Shown here one piece after another: positions 8,791-18,044 of a stretch of DNA of 64,000 nucleotides; position 1 is the stretch's first letter; each line of letters opens with the position of its first letter. A program made the position numbers and the translations under genes. The stretch covers positions 8,053-72,052 of the forward strand of contig DBPP01000024.1 in the NCBI GenBank assembly GCA_002305575.1, given 5' to 3'. The notes below the pieces were generated by a model. It saw only the letters and a list, made by a program, of their open reading frames with translations. It was not told where the DNA came from and made no database searches. The stretch is from Ruminococcaceae bacterium UBA1417. GTDB lineage: Bacteria; Bacillota; Clostridia; Oscillospirales; Acutalibacteraceae.

Positions 8791-9366
8791 ATGGCGGAAT
8801 ACAGCATCAACACGGCGGATATAAAAGATAAGGCAAAAGACTTAAGAGCCGGAGACAGAGTGTTGCTCTCCGGCTTTATCTTCACGGCGCGCGACGCGGC
8901 GCACAGGCGCATATGCTCGCTTATAGACGAGGGCGGCGAGCTGCCCTTTTGCCTTGACGGAGCGTGTATTTATTACGCGGGGCCAACTCCCGCTCCCCCC
9001 GGCGCAGTTATCGGAAGCTGCGGCCCCACAACCTCCGGGCGCATGGACAAATTTACTCCGAAACTTCTCAAACTGGGAATTGCCGCCATGATAGGCAAGG
9101 GTGAAAGAAGCCGCGAGGTAACGGACGCCATTGTGAAATATAAGGCGGTCTACCTTTGCGCCGTGGGCGGCGCGGGCGCGCTGGCGGCGGAGTGCGTAAA
9201 AAGCTGCGAGGAAATAGCCTTTCACGACCTCGGCTGCGAGAGCGTCAAGCGCCTGACGGTCTCGGATTTTCCTCTTATAGTCGCGATTGACTGCGAGGGC
9301 GGAAATCTGTTTGGGCGAGGCGCAAAGAACGACGCTGAAAACCCGGAAGCAGTCTCACATATATAA
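8791..9366 (+). CDS. Class I fumarase / L(+)-tartrate dehydratase beta (C-terminal) subunit
   Basis: 191 residues, the normal length of the separate beta subunit of Fe-S hydro-lyases. RAGDRVLLSGFIFTARDAAH, YYAGPTP and GPTTSGRMD are family motifs of the domain that binds the carboxylate substrate. The enzyme would interconvert malate and fumarate or dehydrate tartrate. The alpha subunit that carries the [4Fe-4S] cluster is not in this window, so either it is elsewhere or this gene is orphaned. Substrate cannot be assigned from the beta chain alone. Confidence 0.85.
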   Translation: MAEYSINTADIKDKAKDLRAGDRVLLSGFIFTARDAAHRRICSLIDEGGELPFCLDGACIYYAGPTPAPPGAVIGSCGPTTSGRMDKFTPKLLKLGIAAMIGKGERSREVTDAIVKYKAVYLCAVGGAGALAAECVKSCEEIAFHDLGCESVKRLTVSDFPLIVAIDCEGGNLFGRGAKNDAENPEAVSHI

Positions 9367-9385
9367 CGGAGAGCAGTAAAATGTT

Positions 9386-10435
9386 ATGGTAACATTAACG
9401 GCGTTTTTACAGCAGCTTTCTACTAACCCCGCGCTGCTCGTAACAACAGTTCTGACACTCGGCGTAATTCTCGTCAACGGCTGGACCGACGCGCCTAACG
9501 CCATTGCCACATGCGTTTCCACACGCTCGCTTGGCATAAGAACGGCAATACTGATGGCGGCGGGCTGCAACTTTCTCGGCGTGCTCGTTATGACCGCCGT
9601 CAACGCGCAGGTGGCGCAGACGATATACAACATGGCCGATTTCGGCGGAGATTCCCACAGGGCGCTTGTCGCCCTTTGCGCCGCGATGGTCGCCATAGTC
9701 CTCTGGGCGTCGGCGGCGTGGTATTTCGGCATCCCGACAAGCGAGAGCCACGCGCTGATAGCAGGAATATCGGGAGCGGCGATTGCCTTAAACGGCGGTT
9801 TCGGAGGAATAAACGGCGGCGAGTGGATTAAGGTAATTTACGGGCTTGTTCTTTCAACGCTGCTCGGCTTTTTTTCGGGGCTTATAACGGTAAGAATTGT
9901 CGAAACAATCTGCAAAAACATTCCGCGTCAGAAAACAATAGGCTTTTTCAAGGGCGGACAGATTTTCGGCGGCGGCGCAATGGCGTTTATGCACGGCGCG
10001 CAGGACGGGCAGAAGTTCATGGGCGTATTTCTTCTCGGCATGAGCCTTGCAAGCGGAAACGCAAAGACCACGGAATTTTCAATACCGCTGTGGCTTATGG
10101 TGCTCTGCTCCTCCGTTATGGCGCTCGGCACGTCCATAGGCGGCTATAAAATAATCAAATCTGTGGGCATGGACATGGTCAAGCTTGAAAAGTACGAGGG
10201 GTTTTCGGCCGACCTTGCGGGCGCGTTCTGCCTTTTGTTGTCCTCGCTTACCGGCCTGCCGGTCAGCACGACACACACAAAAACAACAGCCATTATGGGC
10301 GTCGGGGCAAACCGCAGGCTTACGAACGTAAACTGGGGAGTAGTAAAGGAAATGCTTTACGCATGGGTGCTTACGTTCCCCGGCTGCGGAGTTATAGGAT
10401 ATTTTACGGCGTTCATATTTATGCGAATATTTTAA
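9386..10435 (+). CDS. pit: PiT-family inorganic phosphate transporter
   Basis: 349 residues with roughly ten hydrophobic helices. The duplicated PiT signatures are visible: NGWTDAPNAIATCVSTRSL near residue 32 and GLPVSTTHTKTTAIMGVG near residue 292. PiT proteins are low-affinity phosphate/cation symporters in the cytoplasmic membrane. The DUF47 gene follows 7 bp later, the standard pairing. Confidence 0.93.
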   Translation: MVTLTAFLQQLSTNPALLVTTVLTLGVILVNGWTDAPNAIATCVSTRSLGIRTAILMAAGCNFLGVLVMTAVNAQVAQTIYNMADFGGDSHRALVALCAAMVAIVLWASAAWYFGIPTSESHALIAGISGAAIALNGGFGGINGGEWIKVIYGLVLSTLLGFFSGLITVRIVETICKNIPRQKTIGFFKGGQIFGGGAMAFMHGAQDGQKFMGVFLLGMSLASGNAKTTEFSIPLWLMVLCSSVMALGTSIGGYKIIKSVGMDMVKLEKYEGFSADLAGAFCLLLSSLTGLPVSTTHTKTTAIMGVGANRRLTNVNWGVVKEMLYAWVLTFPGCGVIGYFTAFIFMRIF

Positions 10436-10442
10436 ACGGGAA

Positions 10443-11084
10443 ATGGTGCCGATGCTAACGGGAAAAAAAGAAAAACAGGTAGACTATTTTGATTCGTTCA
10501 TACAGCAGGCGCGGTACGCGTGCGATGCTGCCGAAATAATCGTTAAGCATTTCAATAGTTTCGACACGTTCGACATACCGAAAACGGTAGACATGCTTCA
10601 CAGCGTCGAAACGGCGGGCGACGCCGTCAAAAAAAAGCTTACGGAGGCACTTGCAAGGGAATTCCTGCCGCCCATAGAGCGCGAGGACATCCTGACATTA
10701 GCAAACGAGCTTGACGAGGTTACGGACAATGTCGAGGATATATTAAGGCATGTGTTTATGTACAACGTGTCGTCGATAAAGCCTGAGGCTCTGGAGTTTG
10801 TCGGCGTCGTTTTTGATATATGCCGCGCCATGTGCAACATGATTGAGGAGTTCAAAAACTTCAAAAAGTCCGAAAAGCTGCACGGGCTCATAGTCGAGGT
10901 AAACCGTCTTGAGGAAAAGGGCGACGAGCTGTATATGCGCGCCATACGAAAGCTTTATGTTTCGGCGTGCGACCCGCGCGAGCTGATTGTCTGGACGAGG
11001 ATATACTCGATTATCGAAAACTGCTGCGACTGCTGCGAGCATGTCGCGGACGCCGTTGAAATGGCGGCGATGAAAAACACCTGA
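10443..11084 (+). CDS. DUF47 (PhoU-like) accessory protein of the phosphate transporter
   Basis: 213 residues, all helical, with the PhoU-like pattern seen in DUF47 proteins: FDTFDIPKTVDMLHSVETAGD and ANELDEVTDNVEDI, both rich in metal-binding acidic residues. Genes of this family are almost always next to pit and are thought to modulate transport. The start could also be the ATG at 10452. Confidence 0.9.
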   Translation: MVPMLTGKKEKQVDYFDSFIQQARYACDAAEIIVKHFNSFDTFDIPKTVDMLHSVETAGDAVKKKLTEALAREFLPPIEREDILTLANELDEVTDNVEDILRHVFMYNVSSIKPEALEFVGVVFDICRAMCNMIEEFKNFKKSEKLHGLIVEVNRLEEKGDELYMRAIRKLYVSACDPRELIVWTRIYSIIENCCDCCEHVADAVEMAAMKNT

Positions 11085-11229
11085 CGGATTCCGGGTGCAG
11101 ACGCAGGGGCGCCCTTACATGCGTTCAATTATGCCAATTCAGTTCATTCTCCGCACGGCATAAAAAAATACATTCGCAGGGAACGCATTTATACGTTCCG
11201 CTGAATAACGCTATGAGGCAGGATAAAAT

Positions 11230-11252
11230 GGGGCGTCGAGGACGCCGGCCCC
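11230..11252. repeat. GC-rich intergenic inverted repeat
   Basis: GGCGTC-GAG-GACGCC with flanking G and C runs forms a compact hairpin in the gap between DUF47 and der (11085-11330). It has no T run, so it is a poor terminator. It resembles the short GC-rich hairpins dispersed between genes in some Clostridia; only one copy is visible here. Nothing else is evident in this 246-bp gap. Confidence 0.45.
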
Positions 11253-11330
11253 TACGAAATATCGGTTCATCGGCTTATACCACTCTGAAAAAATCACCCG
11301 GTCACACCATTTGAAAGGCACGGAATAAAA

Positions 11331-12656
11331 ATGGCTTTACCCGTTGTAGCAATAGTCGGACGTCCCAATGTCGGCAAGTCGACGCTTTTCAACAAGCTTG
11401 TCGGCAGCAGGCTTTCAATAGTCGACGACACTCCGGGCGTTACAAGAGACAGAATATACGGCGAGTGCGAATGGCTCGGCAGAAAAATGCTGCTTGTCGA
11501 TACGGGCGGCATCGAGCCGTTTTCAGAGGACGTTATCCTGTCGCAGATGCGCAGGCAGGCGCAGCTTGCCATCGACAGCGCCGACGTTATTATATTCGTA
11601 ACCGACATCCGTACGGGCATAGTCGCCACAGACGAGGAAGTGGCGCAGATGCTTATTAAGTCCTCAAAGCCCATAGTGCTGTGCGTAAACAAGTGCGACA
11701 GCGTCGGCGAGCCGCCCGCGGAGCTTTACGAGTTTTATAATTTAGGTCTCGGCGACCCGTTCCCAATATCCTCCGTCCACGGTCATGGCACCGGCGACAT
11801 GCTCGACGAGGTGCTTAAATTCCTGCCGGACGAGCAGGAGGAGCAGGAGGAGGACGATACCGTAAAGGTCGCTGTTATCGGCAAGCCGAATGTGGGCAAG
11901 TCCTCTCTTATAAACGCCATTGCGGGCGAGGAGCGCGTCATAGTATCCGATATCGCGGGCACAACGCGCGATGCTACCGACACGCTTATAGAAAACTCCC
12001 ACGGTAAATTTGTATTTATCGACACGGCGGGGCTTCGCAGAAAAAGCAGGGTTGACGACGCCATTGAAAAATATTCTGTCATCCGCGCGAGAATGGCTGT
12101 CGAGAGGGCGCATGTGTGCGTCATAATGATTGACGCCGTCGAGGGCTTTACGGAGCAGGACTCAAAGGTCGCGGGCATAGCCCACGAGCAGGGCAAGGGT
12201 TGTATTATAGCCGTCAACAAGTGGGACGCCGTCGAAAAGGACGGCAAAACGATGGATTCATACAGAAAAAAGCTGATGGACGATTTTTCGTTCATGTCCT
12301 ACGCTCCGATTATATTTATATCGGCAAAAACAGGTCAGCGGCTCGACAGGCTTTTTGAGCTTATCAAGTACGTCAATGACCAGAACGCCGTAAGGATTTC
12401 CACGGGCAAGCTTAATGATATACTCGCCGAGGCTACGGCAAGGGTTCAGCCGCCGACGGACAAGGGCAGGCGCTTAAAGATATATTACATTACGCAGGCA
12501 ACCACCAGACCGCCTACGTTTGTATGCTTTGTAAACAGGAAGGACCTGTTCCATTACAGCTATCAAAGGTATATCGACAACCGTATCCGTGAGGTGTTCG
12601 GGCTTGAGGGCACGCCGACGCGGATGATAATAAGGGAACGGGAGCAGAAAAAATGA
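11331..12656 (+). CDS. der: Ribosome biogenesis GTPase Der (EngA)
   Basis: 441 residues with two tandem GTPase domains. G1 motifs are GRPNVGKST near residue 8 and GKPNVGKSS near residue 181, and NKCD and NKWD are the two G4 motifs. The C-terminal KH-like domain follows (about residues 350-440). Der acts in late assembly of the 50S subunit. ruvC starts inside its stop codon (ATGA overlap), so the two are coupled. Confidence 0.97.
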   Translation: MALPVVAIVGRPNVGKSTLFNKLVGSRLSIVDDTPGVTRDRIYGECEWLGRKMLLVDTGGIEPFSEDVILSQMRRQAQLAIDSADVIIFVTDIRTGIVATDEEVAQMLIKSSKPIVLCVNKCDSVGEPPAELYEFYNLGLGDPFPISSVHGHGTGDMLDEVLKFLPDEQEEQEEDDTVKVAVIGKPNVGKSSLINAIAGEERVIVSDIAGTTRDATDTLIENSHGKFVFIDTAGLRRKSRVDDAIEKYSVIRARMAVERAHVCVIMIDAVEGFTEQDSKVAGIAHEQGKGCIIAVNKWDAVEKDGKTMDSYRKKLMDDFSFMSYAPIIFISAKTGQRLDRLFELIKYVNDQNAVRISTGKLNDILAEATARVQPPTDKGRRLKIYYITQATTRPPTFVCFVNRKDLFHYSYQRYIDNRIREVFGLEGTPTRMIIREREQKK

Positions 12657-13171
12657 TAATCTTAGGCATCGACCCCGGCTACGCCATTGTCGGCTACGGG
12701 GTGATAGATTATAACGCCTGCCGTTTCAGTGTTCTTGATTCCGGCGCGATAACCACGAGGTCAGACGCGCCCTTCAACGAGCGGCTTGAGATTATCTACG
12801 ACGGCATTGCCGATATAATAAGCCGCTTTCCGCCTGAAGCTATGGCTGTCGAAAAGCTTTTTTACCACACAAACGCAAAAACAGTAATAGACGTCAGTCA
12901 GGCGCGCGGCGCCATAATTCTCGCCGCCCAGAAAAACGGAGTCAGGGTTTTTGAGTACACGCCCTTGCAGGTTAAGCAAAGCGTCGTCGGCTACGGCAGG
13001 GCCGATAAAAAGCAGGTTCAGGAGATGACAAGGGTAATTCTCGGGCTTAACGAGGTGCCGAAGCCCGACGACACTGCCGACGCCCTTGCAATGGCTATTT
13101 GCCACGCCCATTCAAGCGGCTCGCTTATGAACGGCGGGTGCGGAAAACTTAAGGTAAGAAACGGGATTTAA
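12653..13171 (+). CDS. ruvC: Holliday junction resolvase RuvC
   Basis: 172 residues. RuvC cuts Holliday junctions held by RuvAB. The acidic catalytic residues are visible in GIDPGYAIVGYG (Asp near residue 6), VEKLFYHTN (Glu) and KPDDTADALAMA (Asp pair). It overlaps der by 4 bp and precedes ruvA by 3 bp, forming a der-ruvCAB group. Confidence 0.97.
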   Translation: MIILGIDPGYAIVGYGVIDYNACRFSVLDSGAITTRSDAPFNERLEIIYDGIADIISRFPPEAMAVEKLFYHTNAKTVIDVSQARGAIILAAQKNGVRVFEYTPLQVKQSVVGYGRADKKQVQEMTRVILGLNEVPKPDDTADALAMAICHAHSSGSLMNGGCGKLKVRNGI

Positions 13172-13174
13172 GCT

Positions 13175-13777
13175 ATGTTTTACAGTCTTACGGGTAAAAT
13201 AGTACATACCGATGAAAACGGCGTCGCTATTGACTGCGGCGGCGTCGCGTTCTACTGCTTTGCGTCTGTGAATACGCTTAAAAGAGTAGGGGGCGCGGGC
13301 GACGCCGCCACGCTGTACACATATCTGTATGTCCGCGAGGACGCCATGGATTTATACGGCTTTCACGACAGGCACGAGCTCGAGTGCTTCAAGCTGCTTA
13401 TAGGCGTTACGGGAGTCGGTCCGAAGGCGGCTCTTTCCATACTGTCGCAGTTCGAGCCTGATAAGCTCGCGCTGTGCATAGCCTCCGGCGACGCGAAAAG
13501 CATTACAAGGGCGCAGGGGATAGGCCCGAAGATTGCGCAAAGGCTTGTGCTCGAGCTAAAGGGCAAGCTGGCGGCAGGCTTTTCCGGCACAGCGTCCGAA
13601 GATATCGGCGCGGCGGGAATTGCGTCCGCATCCGGCAACAGCGAGGAGGCTGTAAGCGCGCTCGAAATGCTCGGCTACAGCCGCTCCGAGGCTTCCGTCG
13701 CAGTAGGCAGGCTTGACGGCTCGTTGCCGGCGGAGGAGCTTATAAAGCAGGCTCTGAAAACTCTTGCGAGGTTTTAA
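13175..13777 (+). CDS. ruvA: Holliday junction branch-migration protein RuvA
   Basis: 200 residues in three domains: OB fold at the N-terminus (MFYSLTGKIVHTDENGVAID), helix-hairpin-helix pair in the middle (ITGVGPKAALSIL-like and GIGPKIAQRLVLELK), and a C-terminal UBA-like domain that contacts RuvB (ALEMLGYSRSEA). The tetramer binds the four-way junction. It sits between ruvC and ruvB. Confidence 0.97.
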   Translation: MFYSLTGKIVHTDENGVAIDCGGVAFYCFASVNTLKRVGGAGDAATLYTYLYVREDAMDLYGFHDRHELECFKLLIGVTGVGPKAALSILSQFEPDKLALCIASGDAKSITRAQGIGPKIAQRLVLELKGKLAAGFSGTASEDIGAAGIASASGNSEEAVSALEMLGYSRSEASVAVGRLDGSLPAEELIKQALKTLARF

Positions 13778-13804
13778 GGAACGCTCCGAAAGGATAAAGA
13801 CGTT

Positions 13805-14830
13805 ATGGACATGGATTTCGAAAACAGGATAGTCGCGCCGGAATACTCGCCGGAAGATTCGGAAACGGAGCTGTCATTACGCCCGAAACGTCTTTCCGAC
13901 TATATAGGGCAGGACAAGGTCAAGGAAAACATGAGCGTATACATAGAGGCGGCGCGCCGCAGGGGCGAGGGCCTCGACCATGTTTTGCTTTACGGACCGC
14001 CCGGTCTCGGAAAAACGACGCTGGCAGGTATAATCGCCAACGAAATGGGAGTAAATATAAGAGTGACGTCAGGCCCCGCCATTGAAAAGCAGGGCGACCT
14101 TGCGGCGCTTTTAACAAACCTCAGCGAGGGCGACGTGCTTTTCATCGACGAGGTTCACAGGCTGAACAGAAGCGTCGAGGAGATACTTTACCCCGCCATG
14201 GAGGATAACGCGCTTGACATTATCATAGGCAAGGGTCCTTCGGCGCGCTCGATAAGGCTTGAGCTGCCGCGGTTCACGCTCGTGGGGGCAACGACGAGGG
14301 CAGGTCAGCTTTCCGCGCCGCTGCGCGACCGCTTCGGCGTCATATGCAGGCTCGAACTGTACACTCCGGAGGAGCTTGCGCAGATAGTAAAGCGCAGCGC
14401 GGGGATACTCGGCATAGAAATCGACGACAGCGGGGCTATGGAAATAGCTGCACGTTCAAGAGGAACGCCGAGAATAGCCAACCGTCTGCTAAAGCGCGCG
14501 CGCGACTTCGCGCAGATTATAGGCGACGGTGTGATAGACATAAAAAACGCCAAACAGGCGCTTGACAGGATGGAGATTGACGCTCTGGGGCTTGACTCTG
14601 TTGACAGGCTTCTGCTGACAGCTATGATTCAGAACTATAACGGCGGCCCCGTGGGGCTTGAAACAATAGCGGCGGCGATAGGCGAGGAATCGGTAACTAT
14701 CGAGGACGTTTACGAGCCTTATCTTATGCAGATAGGCTTTTTGAGCAGAACACCGCGGGGCAGAATGGTTACCCCGGCGGGATACAGGCATCTCGGCATA
14801 CCAATGCCGGGGCAGCAAAAACTGTTTTAG
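13805..14830 (+). CDS. ruvB: Holliday junction branch-migration ATPase RuvB
   Basis: 341 residues. AAA+ motor with Walker A GPPGLGKTT near residue 63, Walker B FIDEVHRL near residue 113, sensor 1 GATTRAG, and a C-terminal winged-helix domain (GLETIAAAIGEE). RuvB hexamers pump DNA through the RuvA-bound junction. It closes the ruvCAB set and is followed by glmM 9 bp later. Confidence 0.98.
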   Translation: MDMDFENRIVAPEYSPEDSETELSLRPKRLSDYIGQDKVKENMSVYIEAARRRGEGLDHVLLYGPPGLGKTTLAGIIANEMGVNIRVTSGPAIEKQGDLAALLTNLSEGDVLFIDEVHRLNRSVEEILYPAMEDNALDIIIGKGPSARSIRLELPRFTLVGATTRAGQLSAPLRDRFGVICRLELYTPEELAQIVKRSAGILGIEIDDSGAMEIAARSRGTPRIANRLLKRARDFAQIIGDGVIDIKNAKQALDRMEIDALGLDSVDRLLLTAMIQNYNGGPVGLETIAAAIGEESVTIEDVYEPYLMQIGFLSRTPRGRMVTPAGYRHLGIPMPGQQKLF

Positions 14831-14839
14831 GAGGCAGCA

Positions 14840-16189
14840 ATGGGAAGGCTTTTCGGAACAGACGGTGTGCGCGGCGTCGCAAACAGCGAGCTTACATGCG
14901 AGCTTGCAATGAAAATCGGGCGCGCCGCCGCGATGGTGCTTATGAGCGAGGACATAAAAAGACCGCGCGTTATGATTGGCAAGGACACAAGAATGTCGTC
15001 GGATATGCTTGAGTCGGCAATGGCGGCGGGGCTTTGCTCCGTCGGCGCCGACGTCGTTCTACTCGGCGTTGTGCCCACTCCGGCAGTGGCGTTCCTTGTT
15101 AAAAACGAGGGCTGCGACGCGGGTGTTATGATTTCCGCCTCCCACAACCCGTGCGAATACAACGGAATTAAAATATTCAAGTCCGACGGCTACAAGCTGC
15201 CCGACGAGCTTGAAGAAAAAATAGAGGAGCTTCTGCTCGACGAAACGGCGCTCCCGCCCGTCAAAATAGGCGGCGAGGTAGGAAAGGTTTACAAGGACAA
15301 AAAGGCGTGCGATATTTATATCAACCATATATGCTCCACTGCGGAATGCAACTTCCGGGGGCTTCGCGTGGCGTTCGACTGCGCAAACGGCTCGGCTGCC
15401 GTAACGGCCCGAAGCGCGTTTACACGGCTCGGCGCCGAGTGCAGCTTTTTGTTTTCCGAGCCGGACGGCGTAAACATCAACGACTGCTGCGGCTCGACGC
15501 ATCTTGAAAACCTCCGTGAATACGTCGTCAAAAACGGGCTTGACGCCGGCTTTGCCTTCGACGGCGACGCCGACAGGCTGCTTGCCGTCGACGAAAACGG
15601 CAATGTTGTGGACGGCGACATGATAATAGCGCTGTGCTCAAAGCATCTGAAAAGTCAGGGAAAGCTCAAAAAAGATACGGCGGTAGTTACCGTCATGAGC
15701 AACATGGGCTTTTTCCGCTTCTGCGAAAAATGCGGCATCGCCTGCGAAACAACGAAGGTCGGCGACAGGTATGTGCTCGAAAACATGGTCAAAAACGGCT
15801 ATTCGATAGGCGGCGAGCAGTCAGGCCACATCATTTTCCTCGACCATGCAAGTACGGGCGACGGGCAGCTGACGGCTGTTCAGATTATGAACGTGATGAA
15901 GAGTACCGGAAAATCTCTCGGCGAGCTTGCGTCCGTTATGGAGGTTTTTCCGCAGATAATGATAAACGTAAGGGTATCAAACATCGGCAAGGTGCGCTAT
16001 GCCTCCGATGAGGAGATAAAAAAGTCGATAGCCGAGGCGGAAAAGGTACTCGGCGACTCGGGGCGCGTGCTTGTCAGGGTGTCGGGAACGGAGCCGCTCG
16101 TCCGCGTTATGCTTGAGGGCAGGGACGAGCTGCTTATAAAAAAGCTCGGCGAGGAAATCGCCGAGGTCGTAAGGGAAAGACTTATTTAG
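14840..16189 (+). CDS. glmM: Phosphoglucosamine mutase
   Basis: 449 residues, the family length. It converts glucosamine-6-phosphate to glucosamine-1-phosphate for UDP-GlcNAc and cell-wall synthesis. The active serine lies in ISASHNP near residue 100, the metal loop is DGDADRLL near residue 240, the sugar loop is GGEQSGH, and the phosphate loop is RVSGTEPLVRVM near the C-terminus. It starts GRLFGTDGVRG, a GlmM hallmark. Confidence 0.97.
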   Translation: MGRLFGTDGVRGVANSELTCELAMKIGRAAAMVLMSEDIKRPRVMIGKDTRMSSDMLESAMAAGLCSVGADVVLLGVVPTPAVAFLVKNEGCDAGVMISASHNPCEYNGIKIFKSDGYKLPDELEEKIEELLLDETALPPVKIGGEVGKVYKDKKACDIYINHICSTAECNFRGLRVAFDCANGSAAVTARSAFTRLGAECSFLFSEPDGVNINDCCGSTHLENLREYVVKNGLDAGFAFDGDADRLLAVDENGNVVDGDMIIALCSKHLKSQGKLKKDTAVVTVMSNMGFFRFCEKCGIACETTKVGDRYVLENMVKNGYSIGGEQSGHIIFLDHASTGDGQLTAVQIMNVMKSTGKSLGELASVMEVFPQIMINVRVSNIGKVRYASDEEIKKSIAEAEKVLGDSGRVLVRVSGTEPLVRVMLEGRDELLIKKLGEEIAEVVRERLI

Positions 16190-16211
16190 ATTATTACCGG
16201 AGGTAAACTCG

Positions 16212-17081
16212 ATGAGGGTTGCTGACAAATGGATTGATTACGAGCTTATCGACTGCTCGGAGGGCGAAAGGCTCGAACGCTGGGGCGAGGTGGTTTTAGT
16301 CCGCCCCGACCCGCAGGTGATATGGAAAACCGAAAAGGAGAACCCAATCTGGAAATCGCCCCACGCGCAGTACAGGCGCTCAAACACCGGCGGCGGAAAG
16401 TGGCATAACTTCATAAGTCTGCCGGGATACTGGAAAATAAGCTACGGCGAGCTTACATTCAACATAAAAACAATGGGCTTCAAGCATACGGGGCTGTTCC
16501 CCGAGCAGGCGTCAAACTGGGATATGACAATGGAGCTTATTCGCTCGGCCGGGCGTCCCGTCAGCGTATTGAACCTGTTCGGCTATACGGGCGCGGCGAC
16601 GTTGGCGGCGCTTAAAGCGGGCGCGTCAGTCGTGCACGTCGACGCCTCAAAGGGCATGGTTCAGTGGGCAAAGGAAAACGCCGCGTCAAGCGGCGTCGGT
16701 GACGGTCAGGTGCGCTGGCTCGTCGACGACTGCGTGAAGTTTGTCCAGCGGGAGATCCGCCGTGGCAACCACTACGACGGCATCATCATGGACCCGCCTT
16801 CCTACGGGCGCGGTCCGGGCGGCGAGGTCTGGAAGCTCGAGGAGCAGCTGTTCGGCCTCGTGGAGATGTGCGTTCCGGTATTGACCGAAAACCCGCTCTT
16901 TTTTATCCTGAATTCCTACACGACCGGGCTTTCGCCATCAGTGATGGCGTACCTGCTCGGCGTGCTTTTGAAGCCGCGTTTCGGCGGCGTGGTTTCCGCC
17001 GATGAAATCGGCCTGCCGGTTACGGCGACTGGGCTCGCGCTGCCCTGTGGCAGCACGGCGATCTGGGCCGCCGAACCGTAA
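16212..17081 (+). CDS. Class I SAM-dependent methyltransferase (RlmI/RlmK-like)
   Basis: 289 residues. The Rossmann fold has motif I VLNLFGYTGAATLAAL near residue 117 and the NPPY-type motif MDPPSYGRG near residue 194, as in rRNA (cytosine-C5) or related methyltransferases. The substrate is not certain. The gene starts at ATG 16212 with GGAGG at 16199-16203. Its two halves differ in codon use: isoleucine is ATA/ATT/ATC up to about 16740, then only ATC, matching the downstream neighbours. The reading frame is intact, so the protein may be a recombinant or an assembly product. Confidence 0.85.
   Translation: MRVADKWIDYELIDCSEGERLERWGEVVLVRPDPQVIWKTEKENPIWKSPHAQYRRSNTGGGKWHNFISLPGYWKISYGELTFNIKTMGFKHTGLFPEQASNWDMTMELIRSAGRPVSVLNLFGYTGAATLAALKAGASVVHVDASKGMVQWAKENAASSGVGDGQVRWLVDDCVKFVQREIRRGNHYDGIIMDPPSYGRGPGGEVWKLEEQLFGLVEMCVPVLTENPLFFILNSYTTGLSPSVMAYLLGVLLKPRFGGVVSADEIGLPVTATGLALPCGSTAIWAAEP
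16700..16780. other. Compositional junction inside the methyltransferase gene
   Basis: Left of here genes use ATA, AGG, AGA and CTT freely. Right of here ATC, CGC and CTC dominate. The change is abrupt and falls inside a conserved gene without disrupting its frame. It could be a recombination crossover between related genomes or an assembly join. Confidence 0.6.
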
Positions 17082-17111
17082 GACGGCGGAGAAAGGCATG
17101 GTGATCACACA

Positions 17112-17987
17112 GTGAACTTTATCGAGTGCAGGGCGCTGCGCTTTGCATACGGCGAGGAAAGCGGCGAGGTGCTGCACGGCGTGGATCTCGATATCCGTAA
17201 GGGCGAATTCATCGCGCTGCTCGGGCACAATGGCTGCGGCAAATCGACGATGGCGAAGCTCTTTAACGGGATGCTCGTGCCGACCGCCGGGACGGTCCTG
17301 GTAGACGGCATCGACACCGCCGTGGAGGAAACGCAGCTCGACGTGCGCCGCCGGGTCGGCCTTGTGCAGCAGAACCCGGACAACCAGCTCGTCGCAGGCA
17401 TCGTCGAGGAGGATGTGGCGTTCGGCCCTGAAAATCTCGGCGTGCCGCCCGCAGAGATCCGCCGGCGCGTAGATGCGGCGCTGAAGGCCGTGAACATGTA
17501 CGAATACCGCGAGCACGCGCCGCACAAGCTTTCCGGCGGCCAGAAGCAGCGCATTGCGATTGCTGGCGTTATCGCGATGGAGACGGAGTGCATCGTGCTC
17601 GACGAGCCGACCGCCATGCTGGATCCGCGCGGCCGGCAGGAGGTCATGGATACGATCACGTATCTGAACCGCGAAAAGGGCATCACCATTGTGCTCATTA
17701 CGCATTACATGGACGAGGCTGTGCGGGCGGACCGCGTCGTCGTCATGGACGACGGGCAGGTATTGCTCGACGGCGATCCGCGCACGGTGTTCGCGCAGGT
17801 GGAGCTTTTGAAGCGCCATCACCTCGACGTGCCGCAGGCCACGGAGCTTGTGTACCGCTTGAATGCGGCGGGATGCTCGATCGCGGGAACGCCGCTCAAC
17901 GAAGACGAATGCGTCGCGGCGATCGAAGCGTATATCCGGAAAAACCATTTGCCGGTGACCGGCCGCAACGCCGGAAACGCGGTTTAA
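17112..17987 (+). CDS. ecfA1: Energy-coupling factor transporter ATPase EcfA1
   Basis: 291 residues. ABC ATPase with Walker A GHNGCGKST near residue 38, signature LSGGQKQR near residue 141, and Walker B IVLDEPTAMLDP. With EcfA2 and EcfT it forms the shared energising module for vitamin and cofactor uptake through separate substrate-binding (S) proteins. The GTG start is used because the ATG at 17099 is out of frame and closes at once. Confidence 0.93.
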   Translation: MNFIECRALRFAYGEESGEVLHGVDLDIRKGEFIALLGHNGCGKSTMAKLFNGMLVPTAGTVLVDGIDTAVEETQLDVRRRVGLVQQNPDNQLVAGIVEEDVAFGPENLGVPPAEIRRRVDAALKAVNMYEYREHAPHKLSGGQKQRIAIAGVIAMETECIVLDEPTAMLDPRGRQEVMDTITYLNREKGITIVLITHYMDEAVRADRVVVMDDGQVLLDGDPRTVFAQVELLKRHHLDVPQATELVYRLNAAGCSIAGTPLNEDECVAAIEAYIRKNHLPVTGRNAGNAV

Positions 17988-18044
17988 CCCAACGATTTCG
18001 GGGCAGGATCCGCAGGACCTACACCCGGCAGCAGAGGAATCCAT

